DNA of 64,000 bases from Streptomyces sp. GESEQ-4 (GCF_017948455.1 NZ_JAFFSU010000019.1:62001-126000); one strand, 5' to 3'; positions 1-8,995 are shown, counted from the stretch's first letter. Notes: a model not told the origin generated them from the letters alone. A program made the numbers and translations.

Positions 1-780
1 CCGCTCGCCGGCACCGAGGACTTCCAGCTGACCGCCCGCTTCCCCGAGGGCACCGATCCCGACCTGTCCCTCGACGGCATCCGCGAACTCGTCGCCGCCC
101 GCTCGCACCTGGCCCCCGTCGATGTGACCGAAGTGCGCTGGGCCTCGGACTTCCGCCCGCGAGCGGCCCTCGCGGACCGCTTCCGCGACGGCCGGGTCTT
201 CCTCGCGGGAGACGCGGCGCACGTCCACTCGCCGGCCGGCGGACAGGGGCTCAACACCAGCGTGCAGGACGCGTACAACCTGGGGTGGAAGCTGGGTGCG
301 GTGCTACGGGACGGGGCGGCAGAGACGTTGCTCGACACCTACGAGGAGGAGCGGCGGGCCGTCGCCGCGGACATGCTGGGGCTGTCGACGAGCGTGCACC
401 GCGGGGAGGTACGGCGTGGCGCGGCGACCCAGCAACTCGGGCTCGGCTACCGGGACTCGACGCTGACGAGGGAGACCCGTGACGCCCCGGGCCCGGTGCG
501 GGCGGGCGACCGCGCACCCGACGGCACGCTGGACGGCGTACGGCTGTTTGACGCATTCCGAGGGCCGCACTGGACGCTGCTGGCCATCGGCACTCCGGCC
601 CCTCGGGTTCCGGAGCCGGTACGGGTCGTCGGCGGGGCGCGGCTGGGGACGTACGGGACCGGGCTGTTTCTCGTACGGCCGGACGGTTATGTGGGGTGGG
701 CTGGTGACGGGGCGGCCGGGCTCACGGACTACCTGGCCCGCGTCGGCCAGGCCGCTCAGAACGCGTCGCTCGGCACATAA
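1..780 (+). CDS. FAD-dependent aromatic-ring monooxygenase, C-terminal part (5' truncated)
   Basis: The frame is open from the first base, so the N-terminal Rossmann half lies outside the window. The visible part has the second FAD-binding motif of PheA/TfdB-type flavoprotein hydroxylases, [16 protein letters not shown], followed by [10 protein letters not shown], which contacts the FAD ribityl and pyrophosphate. After about codon 165 comes a thioredoxin-like tail (GDRAPDG then [14 protein letters not shown]), typical of the phenol hydroxylase C-terminal dimerisation domain. Enzymes of this family use NAD(P)H and oxygen to hydroxylate aromatic substrates, often in polyketide tailoring or aromatic catabolism. 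The substrate cannot be read here. The last 25 bp overlap the 3' end of the convergent mutase gene. Confidence 0.9.
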   Translation, partial: PLAGTEDFQLTARFPEGTDPDLSLDGIRELVAARSHLAPVDVTEVRWASDFRPRAALADRFRDGRVFLAGDAAHVHSPAGGQGLNTSVQDAYNLGWKLGAVLRDGAAETLLDTYEEERRAVAADMLGLSTSVHRGEVRRGAATQQLGLGYRDSTLTRETRDAPGPVRAGDRAPDGTLDGVRLFDAFRGPHWTLLAIGTPAPRVPEPVRVVGGARLGTYGTGLFLVRPDGYVGWAGDGAAGLTDYLARVGQAAQNASLGT

Positions 781-2336
781 GCGCCCCAGACCTCCCGCAG
801 CGCGTTGCACACCTCCCCCACCGTCGCCCGGGCCCGCAGCGCCTCCTTCATCGGGTACAGGACGTTGTCCGGGCCCTCGGCGGCCTTCTTCAGAGCCGCG
901 AGGGCCGAGTCCACCGCCCGCTGGTCCCGCTCCGCCCGCAGCTTGGCGAGACGTTCCACCTGCTGGCGCTCGATCGCCGGATCCACCCGCAGCGGCTCGT
1001 ACGGCTCCTCCTCGTCGAGGCGGAAGCGGTTGACGCCTACGACGACCCGCTCGCCGGAGTCCGTCTCCTGGGCGATCCGGTACGCGTTGCGCTCGATCTC
1101 GCCCTTCTGGAAGCTCCGCTCGATGGCGTTGACGGCGCCGCCCAACTCCTCGACCTTCGTCATCAGTTCGACGGCCGCAACCTCGACCTCGTCCGTCATC
1201 TTCTCGATCACGTATGAGCCGGCGAAGGGGTCCACGGTCGCCGTCACGTCCGTCTCGTGGGCCAGCACCTGCTGGGTCCGCAGGGCCAGGCGCGCGCTCT
1301 TGTCCGTCGGCAGCGCGATCGCCTCGTCGAAGGAGTTGGTGTGCAGGGACTGGGTGCCGCCGAGCACCGCGGACAGGGCCTGGACGGCGACGCGGACCAG
1401 GTTCAGCTCGGGCTGCTGGGCGGTGAGTTGCACGCCCGCCGTCTGGGTGTGGAAGCGCAGCATCAGCGACTTGGGGTTCCGCGCGCCGAACTCGTCCCGC
1501 ATCACCCGGGCCCAGATCCTGCGTGCCGCGCGGAACTTGGCGACCTCCTCCAGGAGCGTCGTACGCGCCACGAAGAAGAAGGACAGACGGGGCGCGAAGT
1601 CGTCGACGTCCATGCCCGCCGCTACGGCCGTACGGACGTACTCGATACCGTCCGCCAGGGTGAAAGCGATCTCCTGCACGGGTGAGGCGCCCGCTTCGGC
1701 CATGTGGTAGCCGGAGATCGAGATGGTGTTCCACCTGGGGATCTCGGCGCGGCAGTACTTGAAGATGTCCGCGGTCAGCCGCAGGGAGGGCTTCGGCGGG
1801 AAGATGTACGTCCCGCGCGCGATGTACTCCTTCAGTACGTCGTTCTGGATCGTGCCAGTGAGCTTCTCGGCGCTCACCCCCTGCTCCTCCGCCACCAGCT
1901 GGTACAGGAGCAGCAGCAGGGCCGCGGGCGCGTTGATCGTCATGGACGTGGAGACCTGGTCCAGCGGGATCCCGCCGAACAGCACCCGCATGTCGTCGAC
2001 CGAGTCGATCGCCACGCCCACCTTGCCGACCTCGCCGTGCGCGATCGGAGCATCGGAGTCGTGGCCCATCTGGGTGGGCAGGTCGAAGGCGACCGAGAGT
2101 CCGGTCGTGCCGTGGGCGATCAGGTCCCGGTAGCGGGCGTTGGACTCGGCCGCCGTGCCGAAACCGGCGTACTGGCGCATGGTCCACGGGCGGCCCGTGT
2201 ACATGGACGGGTACACGCCCCGGGTGAAGGGGTACGACCCCGGCTCGCCCAGCTGGCGCGCCGGGTCCCAGCCGTCGAGCGCCGACGGCCCGTACACCGG
2301 CTCGATGGGCAGTCCGGACTCCGACTCGCGCGTCAT
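756..2336 (-). CDS. Acyl-CoA mutase large subunit (methylmalonyl-CoA mutase family, no B12 domain)
   Basis: 526 residues covering the whole substrate-binding TIM barrel of the methylmalonyl-CoA mutase family ([68 protein letters not shown]) but ending before any cobalamin-binding domain. It therefore needs a separate B12-binding partner, as isobutyryl-CoA mutase does; none is in the window. By alignment from memory, Tyr56 (in RQYAGF) and Arg174 (in EYIARGT) correspond to Tyr89 and Arg207 of the P. shermanii enzyme, which hold the substrate carboxylate. Isobutyryl-CoA mutases have Phe and Gln there. A methylmalonyl-CoA-like, carboxylated substrate is therefore inferred. GGGAGG lies upstream of the ATG. 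It diverges from the L,D-transpeptidase gene. Confidence 0.93.
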   Translation of the reverse strand: MTRESESGLPIEPVYGPSALDGWDPARQLGEPGSYPFTRGVYPSMYTGRPWTMRQYAGFGTAAESNARYRDLIAHGTTGLSVAFDLPTQMGHDSDAPIAHGEVGKVGVAIDSVDDMRVLFGGIPLDQVSTSMTINAPAALLLLLYQLVAEEQGVSAEKLTGTIQNDVLKEYIARGTYIFPPKPSLRLTADIFKYCRAEIPRWNTISISGYHMAEAGASPVQEIAFTLADGIEYVRTAVAAGMDVDDFAPRLSFFFVARTTLLEEVAKFRAARRIWARVMRDEFGARNPKSLMLRFHTQTAGVQLTAQQPELNLVRVAVQALSAVLGGTQSLHTNSFDEAIALPTDKSARLALRTQQVLAHETDVTATVDPFAGSYVIEKMTDEVEVAAVELMTKVEELGGAVNAIERSFQKGEIERNAYRIAQETDSGERVVVGVNRFRLDEEEPYEPLRVDPAIERQQVERLAKLRAERDQRAVDSALAALKKAAEGPDNVLYPMKEALRARATVGEVCNALREVWGAYVPSDAF

Positions 2337-2455
2337 GCGTATGCCTCCCGCGTTGCTCGGCCCCGGTCACCACCATGCCGCCAAGTTCGCAACCCGTCAC
2401 CCGCGGGGAACATCTCAGGTGACATACAGCTCGGCAGTGAGACGACGGGGACTGG

Positions 2456-3292
2456 ATGCGTAACAGGAGCATGGAGAGATCGTGGGCAGGCGCGCTCGCC
2501 GGAGTGTGCGTGCTGACCGGGTGCACGGTGCAGGCCGCGGGCTCGGAGGGCGGACAGCCGCCGCCGGTGCGCATAGAGCTCTCCCGTACGCCGGCGGCCG
2601 ACGACGACAAGTCCGGCTCCACCCCCGGCGCCAAGCCGTCCACACCGTCCCCCACCCCGCCCAAGGTCCTGTGGAAGCCCGGCGACACCGGGCGGGACGT
2701 GCGTGAGCTGCAGGCCCGGCTGCGGCAGGTCGCCTGGCTGTTCGACGGGCCGACGGGGACGTACGACGACCTGACCGAGCAGGCGGTCAAGGGGTTCCAG
2801 GGCAAGCGCGGACTGCCGACGACCGGGAAGACCGACGCCGTCACCTGGCAGCGGCTGCTGGACATGACGCGGGAGCCGGGCCACTGGGACCTGTATCTGA
2901 TGGGCGGCCAGCCGCCCGACGCGCCCGACACGCGCTGCATGACCGGCCGGGTGCTGTGCATCAGCAAGACGAGCCGGACCCTGCGCTGGATGATCGACGG
3001 GCGGACCGTCCTGACGGTGCCGGTGCGGTTCGGCTCGCAGTACACGCCCACCCGGGAAGGTGTGTTCAGCGTCTACTGGAAGTCGCGGCATCACGTGTCG
3101 ACGCTCTATGACTCGCCGATGCCGTACGCGATGTTCTTCAGCGGCGGCCAGGCGGTGCACTACTCGTCGGACTTCGCGGCCACCGGTTACGCCGGGGCCT
3201 CGCACGGCTGCGTCAACGTACGGGACGAGGCGGCGATCGCGCAGCTGTTCACGCAGGTGAGGAACGGCGACAAGGTCGTCGTCCACTGGTGA
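2456..3292 (+). CDS. L,D-transpeptidase lipoprotein with peptidoglycan-binding domain
   Basis: 278 residues. A lipoprotein signal ends in a lipobox (VLTGC, Cys23), so the protein is probably tethered to the outer face of the membrane. A Ser/Pro/Thr-rich linker (about 30-70) leads to a PG_binding_1 domain (WKPGDTGRDVRELQARL through TDAVTWQRLL, about 75-140). A YkuD catalytic domain follows, with the signature SHGCVNVRD and catalytic Cys252. Enzymes of this class make 3-3 crosslinks between diaminopimelate residues in peptidoglycan, a major crosslink type in Streptomyces. The ATG at 2456 has a GGGGA-type ribosome site; a second in-frame ATG at 2471 has AGGAG only one base away, too close to be preferred. 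The gene is monocistronic with a strong hairpin 15 bp downstream. Confidence 0.93.
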   Translation: MRNRSMERSWAGALAGVCVLTGCTVQAAGSEGGQPPPVRIELSRTPAADDDKSGSTPGAKPSTPSPTPPKVLWKPGDTGRDVRELQARLRQVAWLFDGPTGTYDDLTEQAVKGFQGKRGLPTTGKTDAVTWQRLLDMTREPGHWDLYLMGGQPPDAPDTRCMTGRVLCISKTSRTLRWMIDGRTVLTVPVRFGSQYTPTREGVFSVYWKSRHHVSTLYDSPMPYAMFFSGGQAVHYSSDFAATGYAGASHGCVNVRDEAAIAQLFTQVRNGDKVVVHW

Positions 3293-3306
3293 GAAGCGGT
3301 GTGTGG

Positions 3307-3345
3307 GGCGCGGGCGGGACCGGGGGAACGTGTCCCGCCCGCGCC
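3307..3345 (+). terminator. Terminator hairpin after the L,D-transpeptidase gene
   Basis: A perfect 14-bp inverted repeat (GGCGCGGGCGGGAC at 3307-3320 and its complement at 3332-3345) with an 11-base loop starts 15 bp after the stop codon. There is no clear T-tract, as is usual in Streptomyces. Confidence 0.75.
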
Positions 3346-3486
3346 AGTGCACGAGCCGTAGGTACGGGGGGAACCCCGGCTCTGTGCGTCGGCCGATGAC
3401 CAGTCGGCTCATTCATTACTGCGCCAGGGCGGCCGAAAATGTCACGCTCGCCGCGCGAGAAGCTCTAGCGCGGGCAAAATCGCAGG

Positions 3487-4560
3487 TCAGAGGCTTGAAT
3501 CAGGCTCGGGGGAGCCGAGGGCGCTGTACGAGGGGCTGGGCGTCGGCGCGGGAGGGGACGGGGTCGGTTCCGTCTTCGGGGAGGTCGTCGCCCGCTTCGG
3601 CTGCACTGACGTGAGGCCGGGCTGCTGGGGGTCGTCGTCCCCGGTGTCGCCGGGCGCTATGCCACCGGCGTCGTCGTCACCGCCTCGGTCCTGCTCGTCG
3701 TCCCTGGTGTCGCCCCTGTCCCTGCCGGAGCGGTCGTCAAAGTCGCCGGCCCCGTCGTCGCCGTCGGACGCGTTCAGGACGGCCTTGCAGTACTTCGTCA
3801 CGCGCCCGGAGCCGCCCGCCATGCCCTCCAGCGCGCGTCGGCGGTCGGGGGGCAGTTCCTTGCCGGCGCGCACGTCGCGGCAGGCATCGGTGACGGAGCC
3901 CCACCAGTTGCGGAAGCCGTCGCCCTTGCGCTCGGTGCCGGGGGTCTCCTCGGGGGCCTCGCCGCCGGGGTGGGTGTTCTGCGGGGGTGCGCCGACGGCC
4001 GGGCCGCTCGGGGAGCCGCTCGGCTCGGGCATTCCGTTTCCGCCGTCCGGGGTGTCCTTCGGCGGGGTCGACGCCAGGGGGCGGTCGGGGCTCACGGAGG
4101 CCGAGACGGAGGCGCCGGGCACTGGTTCGTCGGCGTCGAACGGGGTGGGCAGGAGCCCGGTTCCGGCCGCGGCGGCGACGCCGCCGACCATGACGGCGGC
4201 CACCGAGGCGGCCAGGCCCAGGCGCAACGGGCGGGCCCAGCGGGGGCGCCCGTCGGGGCGAGCGGGGGCGCCGATCCGGACCAGGCCCGCGTCGGCGGCC
4301 CCGTGCCGGGCACCGCCGAAGACGACCGCCGGCTCGCCCTTCTCGGCGCGCACCTTGCGGAACGCGGCCAGCGCGGCGGCCTCACCGGGGAGTTCGGCGT
4401 CGTCGGTCTGCGGGGGTACGGCGGACAGCGCACTGAGGGTTTCGGCGAGCCGGACGGCCCGGTCCTGGTCGGCGGGGTCGACAGCTTCCAATGACTCACC
4501 GCGCAGGAGGAGTTCCGCCGTTTCGCGGTCCAGCCATCTGTACTGCTCGTCGGCCATCAC
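3487..4560 (-). CDS. One-TM protein co-transcribed with ECF sigma factor (possible anti-sigma)
   Basis: 357 residues. A cytoplasmic N-terminus of about 115 residues is followed by one membrane helix (LRLGLAASVAAVMVGGVAAAAGTG, which I split at LGLAASVAAV) and a long Pro/Ser/Asp-rich exported part. The exported part holds a short module with two cysteines, TDACRDVRAG then VTKYCKAVL, 31 residues apart. The second one-TM protein at 6146-6955 has the same topology and Cys pair. No zinc anti-sigma HxxxCxxC motif is present. The gene begins at GTG 4560, overlapping the sigma stop by four bases (GTGA), or at ATG 4557; either implies translational coupling. The anti-sigma role is inferred only from coupling and topology. 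Confidence 0.8.
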   Translation of the reverse strand: MMADEQYRWLDRETAELLLRGESLEAVDPADQDRAVRLAETLSALSAVPPQTDDAELPGEAAALAAFRKVRAEKGEPAVVFGGARHGAADAGLVRIGAPARPDGRPRWARPLRLGLAASVAAVMVGGVAAAAGTGLLPTPFDADEPVPGASVSASVSPDRPLASTPPKDTPDGGNGMPEPSGSPSGPAVGAPPQNTHPGGEAPEETPGTERKGDGFRNWWGSVTDACRDVRAGKELPPDRRRALEGMAGGSGRVTKYCKAVLNASDGDDGAGDFDDRSGRDRGDTRDDEQDRGGDDDAGGIAPGDTGDDDPQQPGLTSVQPKRATTSPKTEPTPSPPAPTPSPSYSALGSPEPDSSL

Positions 4561-5237
4561 ATGTCCTTCTGCGTCCGCGGACGCGTATGCGTCACACTCG
4601 CGGACGTCACCGCATGGTCGTGCGGTTCTCTCTGCGGCGGCAGCGCGTCGAGCCCGCCGATCGATTCCGGATCCGCCTCCGGAGGGGCGCCGAGCAGTTC
4701 GGCGAGCCGCTTCAGGCCCCGGTGCGCGGCCGTACGCACCGCCCCCGGACGCTTGCCGAGGGTCTCCGCGGCGGTCTTGGCGTCGAGGCCCACCACCACG
4801 CGCAGCACGACCGCCTCGGCCTGGTCCTGCGGCAGCCGGGCGATGAGCGAGAGCGTGCTGTCCGTGGCCAGCGCCTCGATCGCCTCGCCGGCCGTGTCGG
4901 ACTCGGCGGCCTTCCCGGTCAGCTCGGTCTCGTCGCCGCCGATCGCGGGGCGCCGACCGCGCATCCGTATGTGGTCCAGCGCGCGGTTGCGGGCGATCCG
5001 GGCGGCCCAGCCGCGGAAGCGGTCCGCGTCCCCGCTGAACCGCTCCAGGTCACGGGCTATCTGCAGCCAGGCCTCGGAGGCGACGTCCTCGGCGTCGTAC
5101 TCGCCGACGAGTGTCCGGACGTACCCGAGGAGCCGCGGGTGCACCGCGCGGTACACAGTCCGGAACGCGGTCTCGTCCCCGTCCTGTGCCGCAAGCACCG
5201 CGGCAGTCAGCTCCGCGTCGTCCCCCAGCACCCGCAT
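4557..5237 (-). CDS. ECF-family RNA polymerase sigma factor
   Basis: 226 residues. Region 2 spans about residues 20-85 (AFRTVYRAVHPRLLGYVRTLVG, quoted here only in part as PRLLGYVRTLVG; DAEDVASEAWLQIARDLERF; FRGWAARIARNRALDHIR). Region 4 is at about 130-180 (IARLPQDQAEAVVLRVVVGL then GKRPGAVRTAAHRGLKRL as the helix-turn-helix). A 40-residue tail rich in His, Pro and Thr follows. It would direct RNA polymerase to a small stress or envelope regulon. The downstream gene is translationally coupled. It is clearly paralogous to the sigma factor at 6959-7549, especially in region 4, which suggests similar promoter recognition. Confidence 0.93.
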   Translation of the reverse strand: MRVLGDDAELTAAVLAAQDGDETAFRTVYRAVHPRLLGYVRTLVGEYDAEDVASEAWLQIARDLERFSGDADRFRGWAARIARNRALDHIRMRGRRPAIGGDETELTGKAAESDTAGEAIEALATDSTLSLIARLPQDQAEAVVLRVVVGLDAKTAAETLGKRPGAVRTAAHRGLKRLAELLGAPPEADPESIGGLDALPPQREPHDHAVTSASVTHTRPRTQKDM

Positions 5238-5540
5238 TCCTCGGTCGATGGTCAGTAGCCGGCCGCGGCTTCTCGGCCGTCGCTCACGTGATCAGTCACC
5301 TTCCCCGTCCGGCGCGAAAGGCACGTTACGACCTGAAACCGCTGCTCGTCCATGACCGTACAAGATGCAACCACCGCGGGACGGCGCGAGGTGTGACAGA
5401 AAACGCACTCATGGCGCTGTAGGAGATACGGGCCGCCGCGCGGCCCGTGCCGCGCGACGGCCGGGGCCTCTCCTGTGGGGGGTGGCGGCCCCGGCCGTCT
5501 CCGCGACAGCTCCCCCTCTGACCTGCGGTGATGTGGGGTG
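5238..5540. other. Non-coding interval with a GC-rich hairpin
   Basis: About 300 bp between the sigma start and the end of the hypothetical gene at 5541. I see no credible gene. It presumably holds the sigma-factor promoter. It also contains a perfect 10-bp inverted repeat (GGCCGGGGCC at 5459-5468 and GGCCCCGGCC at 5487-5496). Confidence 0.5.
5459..5496 (-). terminator. Hairpin downstream of the 5541-6071 gene
   Basis: A perfect 10-bp stem with an 18-base loop sits 45 bp past the stop of the minus-strand gene, in the right place for a factor-independent terminator. Another short G/C palindrome (GGGCCG/CGGCCC) lies beside it at 5430-5446. Confidence 0.5.
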
Positions 5541-6071
5541 TTACCCGTCGCCGTGACCAGCGCGTCCGGCGCTTGCTGCTCCTGCCATATAAGTCGGCGG
5601 TTCAAACTCGGCGCGATGGTCCATCAGCCACGCCAGGTAGAGCAGGCCCTGGTTGATGACACCGGCATCGACACAACCGGCCCGGTGAGCCTGCGCATCC
5701 GCCTCGACCTCAGCAAGACGCGGCGTGACCTCAGTCACGACGACCACCGTGTACAGGAAGCCTGATCGACTGGGTTGACAGCCCTCCCGAATGGCATGCC
5801 GCGCGGCGCGTCCGGCGATCCCAGCAGACTCCGCGGCGGTGACGGCGACCGTGCCGGCCGCGGCGTCGAGCCCCGGCTCCGTCACCGTTCGCGCGGCGAC
5901 ATGGTCGAGCAGTTCGTCCGCCATGGCCCGGATCAGCGTCGGCGAGATGCTGCCGTACCGCAGCGAGTGCCACCGCGTGAAGGCCCGCCCCTCGATGTCG
6001 TCGAGCGCCTCGGCCAACCGCTGCTCGCCGACCTGATGGCATGTCACGTTATCAACGGGCACTGACAGCAC
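5541..6071 (-). CDS. Hypothetical protein, unrecognised
   Basis: 176 residues from GTG 6071; later in-frame GTGs are possible starts. I do not recognise a family. The sequence looks protein-like: an amphipathic N-terminal half (EQRLAEALDDIEGRAFTRWH, LIRAMADELLDHVAAR), an Ala-rich middle, then a hydrophobic strand (FLYTVVVVTEVTPRLAEVEA) and LLYLAWLMDHRAEFEPP. There is no signal peptide. It lies between two paralogous sigma/TM-protein pairs but is not obviously co-transcribed with either. Coding potential is moderate; antisense frames also stay open, as usual at this GC content. Confidence 0.5.
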   Translation of the reverse strand: MLSVPVDNVTCHQVGEQRLAEALDDIEGRAFTRWHSLRYGSISPTLIRAMADELLDHVAARTVTEPGLDAAAGTVAVTAAESAGIAGRAARHAIREGCQPSRSGFLYTVVVVTEVTPRLAEVEADAQAHRAGCVDAGVINQGLLYLAWLMDHRAEFEPPTYMAGAASAGRAGHGDG

Positions 6072-6145
6072 TAGAGGTCAAGGGTCCAGCACCTGTCCAG
6101 GACAGTAAAGATCAAGGCGCCTGACCCCGACCCCAGCTGTCCCGG

Positions 6146-6955
6146 TTACTCCTTCTTCCCCTTGGGGTTGCCGGCCCCGGCCTGAGCGCCGTTCTTACCG
6201 TTCTTGTCGGCCTTATCCGCCTTGTCTGTCTTATCGGCGTTGCCCTTCTTGCTGTCGGTCAGCTGCCGGGCGCAGTACGCGGCAACGTTCCGCTGACCGC
6301 CCGCCGCCGCGATCAGCCGCTGCCAGGCGGTCGACTCCAGGGCCTTGCCGTTGCCCTTGACGTGCTCGTAGGCGCGGCAGTGCGCCTCGGTGTCCTGGGC
6401 GGTGGCGGGACGGTCCGGACGTACGGACTCCGTCGACGAAGGCGCCGAAGGACCGGCGGCCGGTGCTTCGGTCGGGCCGGACGAGGCGGGCGGGCGCCGG
6501 TGGCCGTCGTCGGCGCCGTCGGAGGACGTACCGACCGTGCCGATCGCGGCGACCGCGACGCCGCCCAGGGTGAGGCTCGCGAGGAAGAGGGAGAGCGTGG
6601 CCTTCAGAGAGCGCTGCACGCCGCGCTGCTCCCGGGGCCGCCAGTCGTCGCGGCGACGGGTGCGGGCCCGGTGCTCACCGGCGTCCCGGGCGGCCCGGAA
6701 CGCGGCCACGGCTCGCTGCTCGCCCGCCGCGTCGACATCACCTTCGCGCATCGCGGCGGCCAGCAGCGCCTCCAGTCCGGCCCCGTCGCGTGCCCGCCCG
6801 GGTCCGGACGCCGCGTGCCCGGGTCCGGACACGGCGTCGCCCGGTCGCGCTCCCCGACGGCCGGATGCGGCCCGGTCTCCGCGCTGCCGTTCACCCATGT
6901 CCGATCCCGTTCCTCGTCCGGCCCTCCGGCCTGTCCGGCGGCCCGCCGGCGTCAT
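6146..6955 (-). CDS. One-TM protein paired with second ECF sigma factor (possible anti-sigma)
   Basis: 269 residues from ATG 6955, four bases after the sigma stop. An internal start at Met20 (MGERQRGD) is equally plausible because the first 19 residues are Arg/Gly-rich. There is an Arg-rich cytoplasmic part with a helical segment (LEALLAAAMREGDVDAAGEQ), one membrane helix at about 117-140 (TLSLFLASLTLGGVAVAAI), a Pro/Ser linker, and an exported module EAHCRAYEHV to VAAYCARQL with two Cys 35 residues apart. A Lys/Asp/Gly repeat tail (KADKADKNGKNG) ends it. The architecture matches the protein at 3487-4560. The anti-sigma role is inferred from position and topology only. Confidence 0.75.
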   Translation of the reverse strand: MTPAGRRTGRRAGRGTGSDMGERQRGDRAASGRRGARPGDAVSGPGHAASGPGRARDGAGLEALLAAAMREGDVDAAGEQRAVAAFRAARDAGEHRARTRRRDDWRPREQRGVQRSLKATLSLFLASLTLGGVAVAAIGTVGTSSDGADDGHRRPPASSGPTEAPAAGPSAPSSTESVRPDRPATAQDTEAHCRAYEHVKGNGKALESTAWQRLIAAAGGQRNVAAYCARQLTDSKKGNADKTDKADKADKNGKNGAQAGAGNPKGKKE

Positions 6956-6958
6956 CGC

Positions 6959-7549
6959 TCATGTCGACTCCCCCAGCGTCCGGGAGCCGTCATCCGTCAC
7001 ACCCTCGACTCCCAGCTGCTGCGCCAGGCGCTTCAGCCCCCGGTACGCGGCGGTGCGCACCGCGCCGGGCCGCTTGCCCAGGACGCGGGCGGCGGCGGGG
7101 CCGTCGAGGCCGACCACCACCCGCAGCAGTACGGCCTCGGCCTGCTCGCGCGGCAGTCCGCGGACCAGCTCCAAGGCGTGCTCGGTGGAGATGGCCTCCA
7201 GCGCCTGGTCGTGCGTGCTGTGCGCGGAGGGCAGATCCAGTACGTCCTGCTCCGTCGCCGTCGACCGGGGCCGCACCCTCTGCCGGCGCAGATGGTCCAG
7301 CGCCCGGTGCCGGGCGATGGTCGCCGTCCAGCCCCGGAACCCGGCCCCGTCGCCCTTGAACCGCCCGAGGTCCCGGGCGATCTCCAGCCACGCGTCCGAG
7401 GCCACGTCCTCCGCGTCGTCGCCGACGATCCCGCGCAGATAGCCGAGCAGTCCGGGCTGCACGATCCGGTACGCGACCGCGAAGGCGGCCTCGTCACCGT
7501 CCTGGGCCCGCGCGACGGCCGCGCCCAGTTCCCCGTCGTACGCCTGCAC
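6959..7549 (-). CDS. ECF-family RNA polymerase sigma factor (second copy)
   Basis: 196 residues from GTG 7549. This start aligns the N-terminus (VQAYDGELGAAVARAQDGDE) with the paralogue at 4557-5237; an upstream start at 7654 would add 35 Arg/Gly-rich residues with no counterpart there. Region 2 (LLGYLRGIVG, DAEDVASDAWLEIARDL, FRGWTATIARHRALDHLRR) and region 4 (VRGLPREQAEAVLLRVVVGL, GKRPGAVRTAAYRGLKRL) are complete. The two region 4 helices differ by only a few residues between the paralogues, so overlapping promoter specificity is likely. It is followed after four bases by the one-TM protein gene. Confidence 0.9.
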   Translation of the reverse strand: MQAYDGELGAAVARAQDGDEAAFAVAYRIVQPGLLGYLRGIVGDDAEDVASDAWLEIARDLGRFKGDGAGFRGWTATIARHRALDHLRRQRVRPRSTATEQDVLDLPSAHSTHDQALEAISTEHALELVRGLPREQAEAVLLRVVVGLDGPAAARVLGKRPGAVRTAAYRGLKRLAQQLGVEGVTDDGSRTLGEST

Positions 7550-7918
7550 GCGGCGGGGTTCCTTTCCCTGGCCCAAGAACTGTCCTCGTTCGCACCGAGT
7601 CCGCGGCGGACCGCGCGCGACGTCACCGCTTACGCGAACAGCCCCCACGGTCATCAGCGCCGGGCTTCACAGAAGTGTCACAGCACCCCCGGCGTCCCAC
7701 CGGTGACGGGAGTGACGCAGGGCCCATCCCCGTCCCGTGATGTTCACAGATCGCCAGGCGCTGTAAGGACGCCGAGCGCGGGCCTGGGCTACTCGTCGAC
7801 GGCCGGGGTCAGCAAGTCCGCGCTGGGCACGCCGACGGCCGGCCAGCCGGGCCAGACGCTGGCGCCGTAAGCAAGGCGGTCCGCCGGGATCCTGTGCGGT
7901 GGGCAGGGCCCCGGCCGG

Positions 7919-8422
7919 TCAGTGGCGTGCCGTTGTGCGGGTGGCGTCCCGGCACAGCAGCCGCAGCGAGCCGTCCCCGGCGAAGCAGCGCCGGGCCTCG
8001 TCGATCGGGTCCCACAGCCGGCCGTCGGGCGTGCGGACCCAGTGGTCGCCGCCGCCCGCCCACCACTCGGCGCCGGTCTGCCGGACGACCACCTCACCGG
8101 CGTACGCGCCGAAGCCGCGCAGCATGGTCTCCACGGCGGTGAACGGCGTTTCCTCGCGGCGCAGTTCCTCGATCATCCGGTCGACGCGCCACAGGCTCTG
8201 CGCCGAGTAGTCGAGCCGCAGCCGCGCGCCCTCGCGCATGGTCGCCACCGCGTCCGCCGCCCACCGCACCGGCTTCGCCGCGGCCTGGGGCCTGCTCTCC
8301 CGCTGTGTCGTCTGCTGTGTCGTCACATTCGGGAAAGCGAGGTCAGCGAGTATTTCGTCACGCGGATCGGGCCACTGCGCGAGACCGGCGCAGGACCGCC
8401 CCACCGCCTGCACTACCCGCAC
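7919..8422 (-). CDS. Conserved hypothetical protein
   Basis: 167 residues from GTG 8422. A later GTG at Val33 (VTTQQTTQ) would give a shorter protein without the variable N-terminus. The conserved-looking core begins at about residue 50: WAADAVATMREGARLRLDYS, LWRVDRMIEELRREE, then GFGAYAGEVVVRQTGAEWW and DGRLWDPIDEARRCF. The layout (helical LDYSAQSLWRVDRMIEEL followed by a G-AYxGEVVVR strand) recalls small DUF3806/DUF6278-like domains seen near immunity or housekeeping genes, but I cannot assign it. No signal peptide. Confidence 0.65.
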   Translation of the reverse strand: MRVVQAVGRSCAGLAQWPDPRDEILADLAFPNVTTQQTTQRESRPQAAAKPVRWAADAVATMREGARLRLDYSAQSLWRVDRMIEELRREETPFTAVETMLRGFGAYAGEVVVRQTGAEWWAGGGDHWVRTPDGRLWDPIDEARRCFAGDGSLRLLCRDATRTTARH

Positions 8423-8491
8423 AGGATTCGCTCAGCACGACGGGTTGACGCCCCAGTGACGATTCGGGGAGTCCGTGCGCTCTTGTCACCG

Positions 8492-8986
8492 ATGAGCATG
8501 TACTTCCACTTGCGCGCCGTACCACCCGCGGCCCTGCGCAACAGCGCCACCTGGCAGCAGAAGCTCTTCGAGGACGACTGGGACACCGTGCGCCGGCGCC
8601 TCGACCGGCACCGCGAGGAAATGCTGGACCAGCACTACCTCGACCACCAGCTCCTCTACGCCTGCACGCCCCCGCACCACGCCGAGGAGGGACCCTGGGC
8701 CCATGTGGTCCTGGGCGGCCGACCGGTGCTCCATCCCGAGCCGGACAGGCCGCCGTTCCTGGTGCTGACCGCGGCGCAGGTGGCCCGGGTCGCCGCGTTC
8801 CTCACGGGTGCCGACTTCGACGCTCTGTGGCGGCCGGTGCGCGACAAGCTGCTGCCGCGGTACGGCGGACCGGACACGGAGCCGGAGGTCCACGGCGTCT
8901 TCGCGGCGTCCCACCGCGATCTGACCGCGTTCTACGCCCGCACGGCGGAGTACGGCGACGCGGTGGTGAAGTGGCTGGTCACCTGA
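8492..8986 (+). CDS. DUF1877 family protein
   Basis: 164 residues from ATG 8492 (MSMYFHLRAVPP); a second ATG lies at 8498. The opening MSMYFHLRAV, the LFEDDWDTVRRRLDRHREEM helix and the C-terminal FYARTAEYGDAVVKWL are characteristic of DUF1877 (YfbM-like) proteins. Their biochemical role is unknown. It is soluble with no signal peptide. It converges with the gene at 8996, with nine bases between the stops. Confidence 0.85.
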   Translation: MSMYFHLRAVPPAALRNSATWQQKLFEDDWDTVRRRLDRHREEMLDQHYLDHQLLYACTPPHHAEEGPWAHVVLGGRPVLHPEPDRPPFLVLTAAQVARVAAFLTGADFDALWRPVRDKLLPRYGGPDTEPEVHGVFAASHRDLTAFYARTAEYGDAVVKWLVT

Positions 8987-8995
8987 GCCGAACGC

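Noticed and set aside
304-3051. A 915-codon open frame on the minus strand
   Set aside because: It overlaps the mutase, monooxygenase and L,D-transpeptidase genes, is Arg/Gly/Pro-rich and has no domain; it is a high-GC antisense artefact.
5252-5605. A 117-codon minus-strand frame upstream of the sigma gene
   Set aside because: Pro/Arg-rich, overlaps the terminator-like hairpin and the end of the 5541 gene; no protein-like features.
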